DNA from: a virus
Strand: one strand, 5' to 3'
IMG/VR virus record: IMGVR_UViG_3300021197_001365
Location: 1-64,000 of that record
DNA length: 64,000 nt
Below the pieces are notes generated by a model, which did no database searches, was not told the DNA's origin, and worked only from the letters and a program-made list of their open reading frames with translations. The translations under genes were made by a program, and so were the position numbers. Below are positions 43,907-53,814 of the stretch, piece by piece. The first letter of the stretch is position 1; each line of letters opens with the position of its first letter.

Positions 43907-46900
43907 TTATGATAATTTTCCAAGTATTACTCTTGAATTTCCGCTTCCATCTTTTATAATTATCTGTTTATTAGTAGAATCAAGATCTATTGTGCCTCCA
44001 CTACTTCCGGATTCAGTTGATAATGTAATCTTTCCTGAGGTAATTGATGTTGACGCACTAAAGGCCCCCTGTACTTGGCCCGCGGCATTGGCATTTAGAA
44101 CGTTCCCAAGCTGAATAGACCCTGCTGTAATTTCAGTATTTAAATAATTGTTTTCTGAGGTTTGATCTAAAAATAGCCCAGAAGCGCTTAGTTGTGCTTT
44201 AAATTGAGTTGTAAAGCTATTAGTACCTGCAGTACCCGAAGGGTCTCCGTTAAAAATGTCGGCTTCTAGAGCAATACCAGAAGCATTTATTGTATTTTTA
44301 AAAGCACCTACGAGTCTAGTGCTTGAATTGCTTGGGTCTCCATCAAAAATATCTGCTTCAAATACTCCTCCTGCAGCATTGAAAGCACTACTAAAAGCTG
44401 CAGAATAAGAAGTTGCTCCTGTTCCTCCTTGACTTTCGGGCAGGCTTCCAGTTAAAGAAGCGCTACCTAGTGATAAACTACTTAACTTTGCAAAAGTGCC
44501 GAGATTTAAACCATTCGAGCCTTCTAGATCAGTAACACTTAAAGTACCGTTGGAGCCAGGAGTTAGAGATCCTATAGCCAGAAGAGGAGTAGAAATAAAT
44601 CTATCTGCCTGGATAGTTCCTGTTTTAATGGCTGCTCCATTTATTTGTGTTACGCTAGCTTCGCCGGATATTGTACCATTTATATACTTAATAGGATTAT
44701 AAGTAGTACTCCCACTAATTAAGTTATCACCACTAAAAGTTACAAGTCCTGTAAACCCAATACCTTTAATACAATCACTTCCTACACTCGGTGAAGCAGT
44801 TTTATCAACATCATCCCAAGCATTACTTGTGTAATTCCCACTTTCAGAAATTGTTAAATGAAAATAGTAATAGCTTGTTTGACTTCCTGGAGTTGCTGTT
44901 GGGGGAACAGCTCCCCAGCCAGAAGCATATGTAAAAGTACCGTCAGTAAAGTTGGCACTAAAACCAGTTAGTGCTGGAACATCCGGAACATTGCTATCAG
45001 TAACTGCAGTTTGATAGTATACAACTCCAGATACTGTTCTTTGTCCTGGCTCTCCAGTTGTGCTTGTTCCCGGCAGGCCTTGTTTTGCTTTTGAAAATCC
45101 TTGAACTTTTGACGCAGTAAAATTAGTTCCATCTTCAGTCTTACCTGTAACACTAAAAGTTCTTGTAGCAGTATCTGTACTACTTCCAATAGCAGTTGCA
45201 ACTCCAAAAGATACGGAGCCTCCGCTTATATCTGTACTCCCATATGTTGTATCTGCAGTAATACCGCTTGTTGATGCTAATACTGTATATTGACCGTTAC
45301 CAGCAGATGAAGTTACGGGTGTAAGACTTGTAGCTCCTTCACGAACAGTTACAGTACATTGAGAGCCTGAAAAATCACTAACCCCTCCGTCTTTATCCGC
45401 TGTAAGAATAACATTATCATTACTTAAAGATATAGTAATTGCATCTGCTCCTGCAGCGCCATCTTCTACTACTTCAATACTTTCTATATCTGTAAACGTT
45501 GCTCCTTGATAGGAGACCGTACCTGTTACAGTAACTGAAGATGCATTTGCTGCTAAATCTGAAGCTCGAATATATACTACATCGCCTGTGGTAGTTGTAC
45601 TACCGCCAGTTTCTGCTGTATAAAATGTTGCACCACTCCAATTTACTGTTCCGGTAACATTTGTCTTTTTTGCAGTAATTTTGATAGCTGAAGGCTCTAT
45701 TGTTCCATTACTCTGTTTGACAAAAAGTTGATGTTCTGGAGATACACTAAATAAACTTGCCTCTACATATCTTGCAATAAGAACGGGAGTAGACCAGTCT
45801 TGACCATCAGCATTTACTCCACTATCAACACCATCAATTGTAGCAGTAGCTCCAGTTGAAACTGCTGCTGCACTTGTTCTCCAAACATACTGAGTGCTTA
45901 CAGTAGGGCCGGGCATTGTTTCGCTCCAGCCTCGAAGTCCCAGAGAGCCCGAAGGTGTGGATAGCCCTGGAGGATTAAAGGTATAAGTCAAATCTCCAGG
46001 AAGATTCGGTGCAGTATTTTCTGTGTTATTTGCTTGAAAAAGTTCTACAGTTGCGGTGCTAAGTCCATCATCTCCTGTGAATTGAACTGTAGTTGTCCAC
46101 TCTGTATTAACAATATAGTCAAAATTTCCTGTTCCATTTGCAGTTGCTGCAACTATCCATATAGTTCCAGAAGCTCCTGATGCTGCAAAAGCAGCATTTG
46201 CAGTGCTATACCAGCCTTCATCAGCACTGACAGAGCCTCCTGCATAAACTGCATTACTATTATCATCAGTTCCAGTTGGATCAATTAAACCTGTTGCTAA
46301 GTTAACTTTTACTTTGGGAAAACTTGAGGAAGGCTGATTTGGGGCATTAACCGATCTTTTATAAAGAAAAACTTGTCCAACTGTAGTTCCTTTTGTTCCG
46401 TCCTTTACAAGAGAAAAAGTTTGAGTAACCGACATGCTTACAGCAGTTTCTCCTGCAGACATTCCTATAGTAAGTGGATAAGTAATTGCTTCTGTGTTTT
46501 CAAATGGGTCACCTATTTTTCCTTTAAATTTATGGTCGGCTATTATAGCATGGGCTACCTCTCCGGAAGGTGTAGTAGTACTTATAGCACCCACAGTTAT
46601 TCCATTTGCAGTTGCTGAAAGAGCTGTATCTGTAGTAGTAATGCCCGAACTAGGAATAGTAAACTGGCTGCCCGTAGGAACTCCAGAAGCTATATACTGT
46701 AGCTTTGTTGCTCCTTTAAATACTTTTATCTGTGCCCCAGATAAAGGAACAGTACCATCGCTATTATTTATTACGTCTCCATCGCCGTCACACGGAACTA
46801 TATGACTATCATTAATAAAGTTTACTGTTATACCGTTATGGCCAGCACGTAAACCAAGAATATTATCAACATCTTTTGCAAATATTTGGTCTGTTGGAGG

Positions 46901-49900
46901 CTCATTTGTATTTGTACCGCTTGAAGGCGCTGCTGCTGTCCAATTATCTGGCTTCTCTGCAACTTCTACAACTACATTTTTACTGCCACCATTTTTGTTT
47001 GTCCAAGTAAATGCATTATTTGCGTATAGAGTCGTTGGAACAGGCCAGTTAACATTAGCAATATCTCCGCCCGGGTCAAACCAGTCACCATTTTGATATG
47101 CATCTGCTCTAACTACTGCGCCACCTACCTTGAATCGAAAGATAGGATCTGCGAACCCAGGAGAGGCTGTGCCTGTAAGTCGTATTTTTCCAGATCCTGA
47201 ACTAGAAGGAGTAAAAGCAGGATTTGTTCCATTTTGATCATAAAGAACATCATAATCTGAAAGCTCTATTAAGACCGAACGGCTTCCTTCCCCTGCTGCA
47301 ACATCACCAACTTTTGCCAGTGTTATTGTTTCAGTAACTGTTTTATCCCCGTCTCCTTGATCTTCTTTTTCAATTACTTGTACTCTTATTTGTATTGCGT
47401 CGGCGTCATCAAAAGGAAGTGTATTAGTTCCATTCCAAATATCTGCTTTGAATGTAAATAAGCCTGCAGTTGGATTTTGAAAAGAAGTATCTTCAGCTCG
47501 TAAAGGCATAGGAGACCCCGAAGGCTCCGTATTATTATAGTCAACTTTAAATAGAGGATCATCAAATCCAATTGCAGTAGCAATTAATTCTAACTTTGGA
47601 GGAGCTAAGATTAATTCTTCATCTGGATTATATTGTAAAAAAGACTCATTTAAATCAAGAAGAATAGCTCTATCCCCTTGAAGGCTAGGATCAATAGTTA
47701 GAAAACTTTGAAATCTAAAATTTCCTGTACCATTAGTTGTAGTATTTGCAAGTCTACCTAATATAACATCTTTTCTAAAATCCGGAGCATAGTTTTGAAC
47801 CCACAATTGAAGAGCTTCAGGATCGCCATTGTTATCCAAAGCGCCCGGAGGCAAAGTTACTTTTCTGTCCAAAAATAATTCAGTAGCATTTTTTACATAG
47901 GCAACCCTAGCTGCAGTTACTACTAAATGAATTGTTACATTTGGATTTTCAGTTACTATAGCTTCTTCTACTGTGATAGAAGTTGTACTAGGTATGCTAG
48001 CTACATGAAATCGTCCAGTATTTTTTCCCGTTGTGGAGGAGATTTCTATAACAGAACCAATTTGTAAGTCAGCTACTGTACTCGTAGCTAAACTAGAAAT
48101 AGTTTTAGTTCCAGAAGTAAAAGCAGTTGTTCCACTTTGAAGTTGTTTTGCAAAAATTATTTTATTTAAATTATTTAAATCAGTAAAAGAATAGCTACCA
48201 GAGTCACGAGTTACTTTATTACTTCCGTCTACGAATTTTATTGTTGCGGATGTATTAGTCCAGTACTTAGATAACCCAGTATTTGAACTATCCATAAAAT
48301 GTTTTATATCATACCAGTAAAAAATTGCTAAATCTGCATCATATTTTGCATGAAGTAAACGAAAAGCAGGAGTTGAAGCAGAACTATCACTAGCTGTACT
48401 GTGGTCTAGTACTACTTCAGCATATCTACTGTTAGTTGTGATAACTCCTGGCCATGTTTTACTGCGTAATATATTTACATCAAAAATAGTATTTGCGTCA
48501 AGAGTTACTGCTTCCTCTCTTCTAGAACGGCTGGGCGCGAGTACAGGATTTGTATCTTCTCTAAACTTTAGAATTCCTCCACGATAGTCTTTCCAAGTAC
48601 TAATATCCGTGGGGGTACCCTCAGTAGGTAAATAATAGTATGCACCCCCTGTTATAACAATATCTTTGACTTTGTATCCATCATCATTACTACCGGAAAC
48701 AAACCCTCCAATACTCGAGTCAAATACCCCTCTAAAGTTTCCAGTTGCTTCAGTCTCATTTGTTACAAATGGAATACTTGAAGCCAACCCTTCTGTTTGT
48801 ATTCCCTTATTTCTATTTACACTGTCATCAAAAGGGTCTTCAACTACATATCGAGAAGAAGTCCATGCAGACTTATGCTGAGATACGGAAATAGCTCGTA
48901 TTCGGAACATATATGTTCCATCGGGTACATCTCGTAAAGAAAAACGTCTTGCATTTTTCCCTAGATTGAACGTATTTTCTCTATCAGGAACTGTATGTAA
49001 AATTTCGAAACTATCTAAGAACCTGCTTATAGGATTGCCGCTTGCATCAAATTCAGGGTATTCCCACTCGATTATAATTTCTTCATTAGGTCTAGAGGCA
49101 TTAGAGTTTTGAAGAATAAATACATTTGTAGGAGCAGGAACTATTTGGGGTTCCGGAGCATAAACATCGTCAGGAATATCCAGTATTGCATCAGGATCAT
49201 CAATAAAAGCATATTTATTATTTAAATGCTCTACTGCAGAAATGCTATATACATTTTTTGCATCTTGTGCAATACCTAAAATCTTATATAGATCAGGGGA
49301 AGATTTACTTGGTAGGCCGCCATCTGTTGCCGTTTCTTCAAGCATCCAAATAGAGCTAGGATCTGGAAGTGTATCGAAAGTGCCATCAACCGTTATTTGT
49401 GTTTTTCCAGCGGTTACAGTAAAACTACTTACTGTTTTTGTTTCTACAAAAGAGTCTTTCTTCCAGTTAAGTTCAATTAACTGACCGCCTGTTTCTTCTG
49501 TATATGCATTTGCAGCTTTTTCTTTAGTGTCTATTACTCCAAGAGTTCTGCTTCCTGAAGAAGTATCTCTTACCCATGCTTTTAGTATTCTCTCCCCTCT
49601 TGTTAAAATTTGGTTATCACTACTGCTTCCTGAGCCATGATCAACAGTAATACTATCTTCACCAAGATAGTAAGCAGCAGGTTCTGTTATAAGAATATTT
49701 AATTTATAATCAAAAGTTGTAGTATCTAGAGTAACTTCTCGATCTAAAGTAACAACATGATTTCCAGAAGTAGTAGTTGCTGAAGAAGTACGACCACTTA
49801 AAGATTTACCATAACGTGCGGCATCCTGTACTTCAATTATATCTCCGGGCTTTAGAAATAAACCTTCAAAAGAAGTTTTAAATGAGACAATTTCAGTTTG

Positions 49901-52384
49901 TCCTTGGGCAGTAAATAGTTTCCATTTTCCATATCTTCGTGCCTGCCCTTCTGAAGTAACTCCAAAAGCAACAGCATTTTCTTTTATAATTCTTCCAGAA
50001 GATACAATAGCGTCTCTATCTTCTACAATAAGAGGCACTTTTTCATACCCAATTTCTGGATTGTTCCAAGTGACTACAACTTGATTTGTTCTTGTTTTTT
50101 GACCGGTGCTCTCATACACAAACTGTCCATCGACAACATTTGCCTGAGAAAAACTGTAAACAGGGTCGCCAGGAGCATCCATTATTGTAGTTAACTGTCC
50201 ATCCATCCAATAAACTAAAGAAGTAAAAACTGTTGCCATATCTTTTACAACTTTGTAAACATCAGTAGCTTTTGAAAGGTATAAGTTAGCTGTAAAACGA
50301 GGTTCAAAGCCCCCTTTTCCATCGGGTACTAGCTCATCACAATATTTTGATACTCGATATAGAGAATATATATCTATATCTGATGTTTTTACCCAGTCTC
50401 CTGCCCCGAATCGATCATTTGTAATAATATCTAAAAAGATCCATACAGGGTTATTTGTATAATAAAGTTCTTCAGTTAAATTACCGTTCCAAAATTCCGG
50501 ATAGGTAGGCACACTATAACTTGCACTAGTTCCTGCATCATTTGTTTTAGATTCTGTAATTCCTGAGTGCTCTCGAGGTTTGTATCCTTGAGGAACTTTT
50601 ACTTTCATTCCTCTCATTTCATAGCTTCTTTTTGGAACACTAGAGTACTCACGAGAGTCTAAAAATAGACCAGCATGTGCCGTATAAGGGTAAGAAAACT
50701 TATCTTTATTTATCGCAACTAAGTTTGAAATTTGGGAAGTTGTATCGCCTTGATCTGAATCATAATCAGGAAAGTGATCCCCCCCTCCTTCCATTATGCC
50801 TCGACCTTTATGACGAGTCAAGCGAAAAATTTGTATTTTAAAGTCTACAAAAGGTTTAATAAAAGATAAATCAATATAGTGCTCGAAAGAAACTGCACTT
50901 TTATCTTTTCCTCGATGCTCGATAGTAGGTTGTCCAGCACCTTGGGGCGTTTTAAAAACAGCTTTATAGTTTTCAAATGAAGTGGCTCCAGGAGCTTTTC
51001 TTGCAATTCGAAATAAATAAACTGCATGATTCTGAATTTCATCTCCATTCTGCTTTTTAATTGCTTGAAACTGTCCGTATTGTATAGAAATACGAACTTC
51101 ATCAAGAGTTGGAACTACACTATCTAGACTTCCGAACATGCTGGCATTAATTTCAATAGGAGTAACTGCACCTTCCGTATCTATCGTTTGGCCTTCTGGG
51201 TAGTCTGAGGTAGAAAATCCATAAAGGTTGGAACCGTCCGGTTTAGTACGTAACTTATCATTTGGATTAGCCGTATCCCAAGAGGTATAATTTATCTGTT
51301 TTAATAAATTTGTAGGTAAAGCACCGGTATTTGCAGTATATGAAGCACCCCCTCCCACGCCATTTAATTCTGTGATTGCATCTTGATATGCATAACCGCC
51401 TCGAAACTGCGCTACAAAATTATTTGATTGTGGCGGATTATCGACCTCAACATCGTCAGCACTGCCTGGCTTAGACCCAGACAGAGTAAAGCAGTAAGTG
51501 CCGGCGCCTGCAGTAGGTCCATGTTCAATAGTAATTTTATTAGTAACAACATTAAAACTACTAATTTTTATAGCTTCTAATACTTGTACTTTATAGGGGC
51601 GTGCAGCTAAGTTATTATTCCAAGGATTATACGCATTTAAATCGGTGGGACTAAACTTAAGAGTAGTGCCAGAAATCCAGTGACCGTCTCCTACATACAT
51701 TATATCATTTGTAACAGGGTGAGCAAGTACAATAAAACGATCTTCAATTAAAGGCGGAGAGCTTATTTCAAACGCAAAAGTACCCGATAATCCACTATTT
51801 CCTGAAGGGGAAACAGAAATTGAAGTTACTGAACCTCCTGTGAGTGCGGCTGTTGCAGTAACGTTTTCAACAACGGTACTTACACCTGCTGTAACTTTAA
51901 GAACTTTCACACTTGGAGCAGTTGTATATCCAGTGCCTCCATTTGTTATGCTTGGAGTTTCTAAACTTCCCACTATAACTTGATTACCTGCAGTTGCCGT
52001 TTGATTAAATGTTCGATAAACTTCACTAAAATTGCTTGCGCCTGTAATTTCTAATGTTTTAGTTGAATAGTCATAAGTTGCTGAAGACTTTGTAATACCT
52101 TCATTTCTTATAAGTAAAAAATTATCATTTTTTGGAATACCCGCATTCTCAGAAAAAGAAAGGGGTAAAGCAGGAGTTATACTATCACCCTCAGTATCGC
52201 TACTACCAGCAAAATTTATTTTAGCATTTATAGGAGTCCAAGGAGCATCAGGATCTAAATCTTGTACACGTTGACCATTAAGAAATATGGAAGAATCTCC
52301 GTAAACAAGACCCTCAACGGGGCCTTCACAAATTGCATCGTGAATAAAAATATGTTGTTGATTACTTTTTATGGGCGTAGCCAT
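43907..52384 (-). CDS. Giant central tail hub / tip attachment protein (gpJ-like)
   Basis: This 2,825-residue protein is more than twice the size of lambda gpJ (about 1,130). The N-terminal third carries the gpJ hub features (HDAICEGPVEGLVYGD, KTRTNQVVVTWNNPEIGYEK, EGLFLKPGDIIEVQDAARYG). Fibronectin III-like units follow (EEIIIEWEYPEFDASGNPIS, GTYMFRIRAISVSQHKSAWT), then a very long region of Ig-like and beta repeats and a C-terminal segment with repeated GDPSNSSTRLVG/NGDPSGTAGT phrases and AIKTGTIQADRFIS. It caps the tail and likely binds the receptor. A Shine-Dalgarno AGGAAG precedes the start. Confidence 0.9.
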   Translation of the reverse strand: MATPIKSNQQHIFIHDAICEGPVEGLVYGDSSIFLNGQRVQDLDPDAPWTPINAKINFAGSSDTEGDSITPALPLSFSENAGIPKNDNFLLIRNEGITKSSATYDYSTKTLEITGASNFSEVYRTFNQTATAGNQVIVGSLETPSITNGGTGYTTAPSVKVLKVTAGVSTVVENVTATAALTGGSVTSISVSPSGNSGLSGTFAFEISSPPLIEDRFIVLAHPVTNDIMYVGDGHWISGTTLKFSPTDLNAYNPWNNNLAARPYKVQVLEAIKISSFNVVTNKITIEHGPTAGAGTYCFTLSGSKPGSADDVEVDNPPQSNNFVAQFRGGYAYQDAITELNGVGGGASYTANTGALPTNLLKQINYTSWDTANPNDKLRTKPDGSNLYGFSTSDYPEGQTIDTEGAVTPIEINASMFGSLDSVVPTLDEVRISIQYGQFQAIKKQNGDEIQNHAVYLFRIARKAPGATSFENYKAVFKTPQGAGQPTIEHRGKDKSAVSFEHYIDLSFIKPFVDFKIQIFRLTRHKGRGIMEGGGDHFPDYDSDQGDTTSQISNLVAINKDKFSYPYTAHAGLFLDSREYSSVPKRSYEMRGMKVKVPQGYKPREHSGITESKTNDAGTSASYSVPTYPEFWNGNLTEELYYTNNPVWIFLDIITNDRFGAGDWVKTSDIDIYSLYRVSKYCDELVPDGKGGFEPRFTANLYLSKATDVYKVVKDMATVFTSLVYWMDGQLTTIMDAPGDPVYSFSQANVVDGQFVYESTGQKTRTNQVVVTWNNPEIGYEKVPLIVEDRDAIVSSGRIIKENAVAFGVTSEGQARRYGKWKLFTAQGQTEIVSFKTSFEGLFLKPGDIIEVQDAARYGKSLSGRTSSATTTSGNHVVTLDREVTLDTTTFDYKLNILITEPAAYYLGEDSITVDHGSGSSSDNQILTRGERILKAWVRDTSSGSRTLGVIDTKEKAANAYTEETGGQLIELNWKKDSFVETKTVSSFTVTAGKTQITVDGTFDTLPDPSSIWMLEETATDGGLPSKSSPDLYKILGIAQDAKNVYSISAVEHLNNKYAFIDDPDAILDIPDDVYAPEPQIVPAPTNVFILQNSNASRPNEEIIIEWEYPEFDASGNPISRFLDSFEILHTVPDRENTFNLGKNARRFSLRDVPDGTYMFRIRAISVSQHKSAWTSSRYVVEDPFDDSVNRNKGIQTEGLASSIPFVTNETEATGNFRGVFDSSIGGFVSGSNDDGYKVKDIVITGGAYYYLPTEGTPTDISTWKDYRGGILKFREDTNPVLAPSRSRREEAVTLDANTIFDVNILRSKTWPGVITTNSRYAEVVLDHSTASDSSASTPAFRLLHAKYDADLAIFYWYDIKHFMDSSNTGLSKYWTNTSATIKFVDGSNKVTRDSGSYSFTDLNNLNKIIFAKQLQSGTTAFTSGTKTISSLATSTVADLQIGSVIEISSTTGKNTGRFHVASIPSTTSITVEEAIVTENPNVTIHLVVTAARVAYVKNATELFLDRKVTLPPGALDNNGDPEALQLWVQNYAPDFRKDVILGRLANTTTNGTGNFRFQSFLTIDPSLQGDRAILLDLNESFLQYNPDEELILAPPKLELIATAIGFDDPLFKVDYNNTEPSGSPMPLRAEDTSFQNPTAGLFTFKADIWNGTNTLPFDDADAIQIRVQVIEKEDQGDGDKTVTETITLAKVGDVAAGEGSRSVLIELSDYDVLYDQNGTNPAFTPSSSGSGKIRLTGTASPGFADPIFRFKVGGAVVRADAYQNGDWFDPGGDIANVNWPVPTTLYANNAFTWTNKNGGSKNVVVEVAEKPDNWTAAAPSSGTNTNEPPTDQIFAKDVDNILGLRAGHNGITVNFINDSHIVPCDGDGDVINNSDGTVPLSGAQIKVFKGATKLQYIASGVPTGSQFTIPSSGITTTDTALSATANGITVGAISTTTPSGEVAHAIIADHKFKGKIGDPFENTEAITYPLTIGMSAGETAVSMSVTQTFSLVKDGTKGTTVGQVFLYKRSVNAPNQPSSSFPKVKVNLATGLIDPTGTDDNSNAVYAGGSVSADEGWYSTANAAFAASGASGTIWIVAATANGTGNFDYIVNTEWTTTVQFTGDDGLSTATVELFQANNTENTAPNLPGDLTYTFNPPGLSTPSGSLGLRGWSETMPGPTVSTQYVWRTSAAAVSTGATATIDGVDSGVNADGQDWSTPVLIARYVEASLFSVSPEHQLFVKQSNGTIEPSAIKITAKKTNVTGTVNWSGATFYTAETGGSTTTTGDVVYIRASDLAANASSVTVTGTVSYQGATFTDIESIEVVEDGAAGADAITISLSNDNVILTADKDGGVSDFSGSQCTVTVREGATSLTPVTSSAGNGQYTVLASTSGITADTTYGSTDISGGSVSFGVATAIGSSTDTATRTFSVTGKTEDGTNFTASKVQGFSKAKQGLPGTSTTGEPGQRTVSGVVYYQTAVTDSNVPDVPALTGFSANFTDGTFTYASGWGAVPPTATPGSQTSYYYFHLTISESGNYTSNAWDDVDKTASPSVGSDCIKGIGFTGLVTFSGDNLISGSTTYNPIKYINGTISGEASVTQINGAAIKTGTIQADRFISTPLLAIGSLTPGSNGTLSVTDLEGSNGLNLGTFAKLSSLSLGSASLTGSLPESQGGTGATSYSAAFSSAFNAAGGVFEADIFDGDPSNSSTRLVGAFKNTINASGIALEADIFNGDPSGTAGTNSFTTQFKAQLSASGLFLDQTSENNYLNTEITAGSIQLGNVLNANAAGQVQGAFSASTSITSGKITLSTESGSSGGTIDLDSTNKQIIIKDGSGNSRVILGKLS

Positions 52385-52397
52385 TTATATCTTCCTA

Positions 52398-53132
52398 TTA
52401 AAAGTGGAACGTTTGATTGTAATACGGACCTCGTCCTCCCCAATATGGTGAATATCCCCCATTTGAGTAATAGTTACTGTAAACATTGTTTTTATTTCTT
52501 AGTTCAAATCCAATTGGTCTACCTGGTACTCGTAGCTCTCCATAAACAACCGGAACAGGATCCCCCTCTAAAATTGTTTGCTCAGATCCTTTAAATAAGT
52601 AAGTGCTTTCGGGAGTGTTTTCGGGTATATCCATTGAAGGGTCGGGAGCCATTAACTGTTGAATACCTGTTAGTGCTAAATTTACTGCGACGCCTAGTGC
52701 CATCAATCCGAAAGTACCAGTTGCCAACATGGCGCTTCCGAATGTGACCGCCGTAGGCGCCATGCCCAAGCTGACCGCCGCCGCATTTTGTAAAGCTAAA
52801 ATTTGTCCTCCTGTAAAATAAATTGCAGCTACAATTAGAACCGCAGCTAAAATTTTACCAAAAGCACTTTTTGAGCCTGCAGGTTGAGGAGATATAAATA
52901 CATCTCCTTCTCCTATTTTTAAAAGTAACTCTTCATCCTTTTCTAAAGACTTTTCTCCGACTTTGCAAATAAAACCCACATCTTTTTCATGACAGTTAAT
53001 TAAAAACTTATGAAGTTCTGGAAAGTTAGCATTTAAGCATCTCCAAACATCTGCAACGGATTCTGCATAAATAGTAAACTCTGAACCAAACTTTTCTGCA
53101 AGTGATCCTTGTAAATATACTTTACGCTCCAT
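52398..53132 (-). CDS. Tail assembly protein (gpI-like)
   Basis: This 244-residue protein has an N-terminal ubiquitin-like part (VYLQGSLAEKFGSEFTIYAE, SVADVWRCLNANFPELHKFL), a hydrophobic middle (AFGKILAAVLIVAAIYFTGG; SAMLATGTFGLMALGVAVNL) and a short segment that recurs before gpJ in lambda-type tails (ILEGDPVPVVYGELRVPGRP). In lambda, gpI helps initiate the tail tip and is not in the mature virion. It overlaps gpK by 11 bases. Confidence 0.88.
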   Translation of the reverse strand: MERKVYLQGSLAEKFGSEFTIYAESVADVWRCLNANFPELHKFLINCHEKDVGFICKVGEKSLEKDEELLLKIGEGDVFISPQPAGSKSAFGKILAAVLIVAAIYFTGGQILALQNAAAVSLGMAPTAVTFGSAMLATGTFGLMALGVAVNLALTGIQQLMAPDPSMDIPENTPESTYLFKGSEQTILEGDPVPVVYGELRVPGRPIGFELRNKNNVYSNYYSNGGYSPYWGGRGPYYNQTFHF

Positions 53133-53814
53133 ATCTATAAACTCCTACTAATGCTTTCATCCAAAATCTATTTAAAGGCTCTCTACAAGATAATCTGTTT
53201 TCTGCATGATGAAAAAAATTGTTATCACCAATATACACTCCACAATGATCCGGCACATCATGTTTTACTTTAAAAATTAAAACATCGTTTTTTTGAACAT
53301 CTTCCATAGAAACTTTTTTACCACCCCACTTTTCTATAATTTGATCTGAAAAATAATCAATATTCTTATCCCACCAATTATCTTCAAAAGGAACTCTAGG
53401 GGGTATTTCTATATTTTTTGATTTTAAGTAATCTCTCATAGCTTCGAAACAGTCTCTTACACCAAATTCATATTCACGACCAATTAAAGGATAACTTTTC
53501 TGTTCTGGCTCTAAAATACATAAATCCATTTCAGGATAGCTAAAAATCCAGTAAGGTATTCCTAATGCATTACAATTATTTATATCTGCTTGACTTGGTT
53601 CATTACTTGCATCTGGATGATTATGTACAACTGCAAATATGTCACACTGCTTTACTATTTCAAAATATTCATCTGATGATAGTATAAAGTCATCTTCATT
53701 TTCTGCTACATTTGTACAAGGAAACCATTTCTTCTCTCCTCTTATAATTCCAATAATGCCACAGGCTTCCCTGGGATATGATGCTTCAAAATGTTGTTGT
53801 ATTTCTTCAATCAT
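53122..53814 (-). CDS. Tail tip assembly peptidase (gpK-like: JAMM + NlpC/P60)
   Basis: A 230-residue two-domain protein. The N-terminal JAB/MPN domain has the zinc motif HNHPDASNEPSQAD (His64, His66, Ser74, Asp77). The C-terminal NlpC/P60 domain has the catalytic Cys in FGVRDCFEAM and His in PDHCGVYIGDNNFFHHAENR. In lambda, gpK acts in tail tip assembly and may cut peptidoglycan on entry. Confidence 0.92.
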   Translation of the reverse strand: MIEEIQQHFEASYPREACGIIGIIRGEKKWFPCTNVAENEDDFILSSDEYFEIVKQCDIFAVVHNHPDASNEPSQADINNCNALGIPYWIFSYPEMDLCILEPEQKSYPLIGREYEFGVRDCFEAMRDYLKSKNIEIPPRVPFEDNWWDKNIDYFSDQIIEKWGGKKVSMEDVQKNDVLIFKVKHDVPDHCGVYIGDNNFFHHAENRLSCREPLNRFWMKALVGVYRYGA

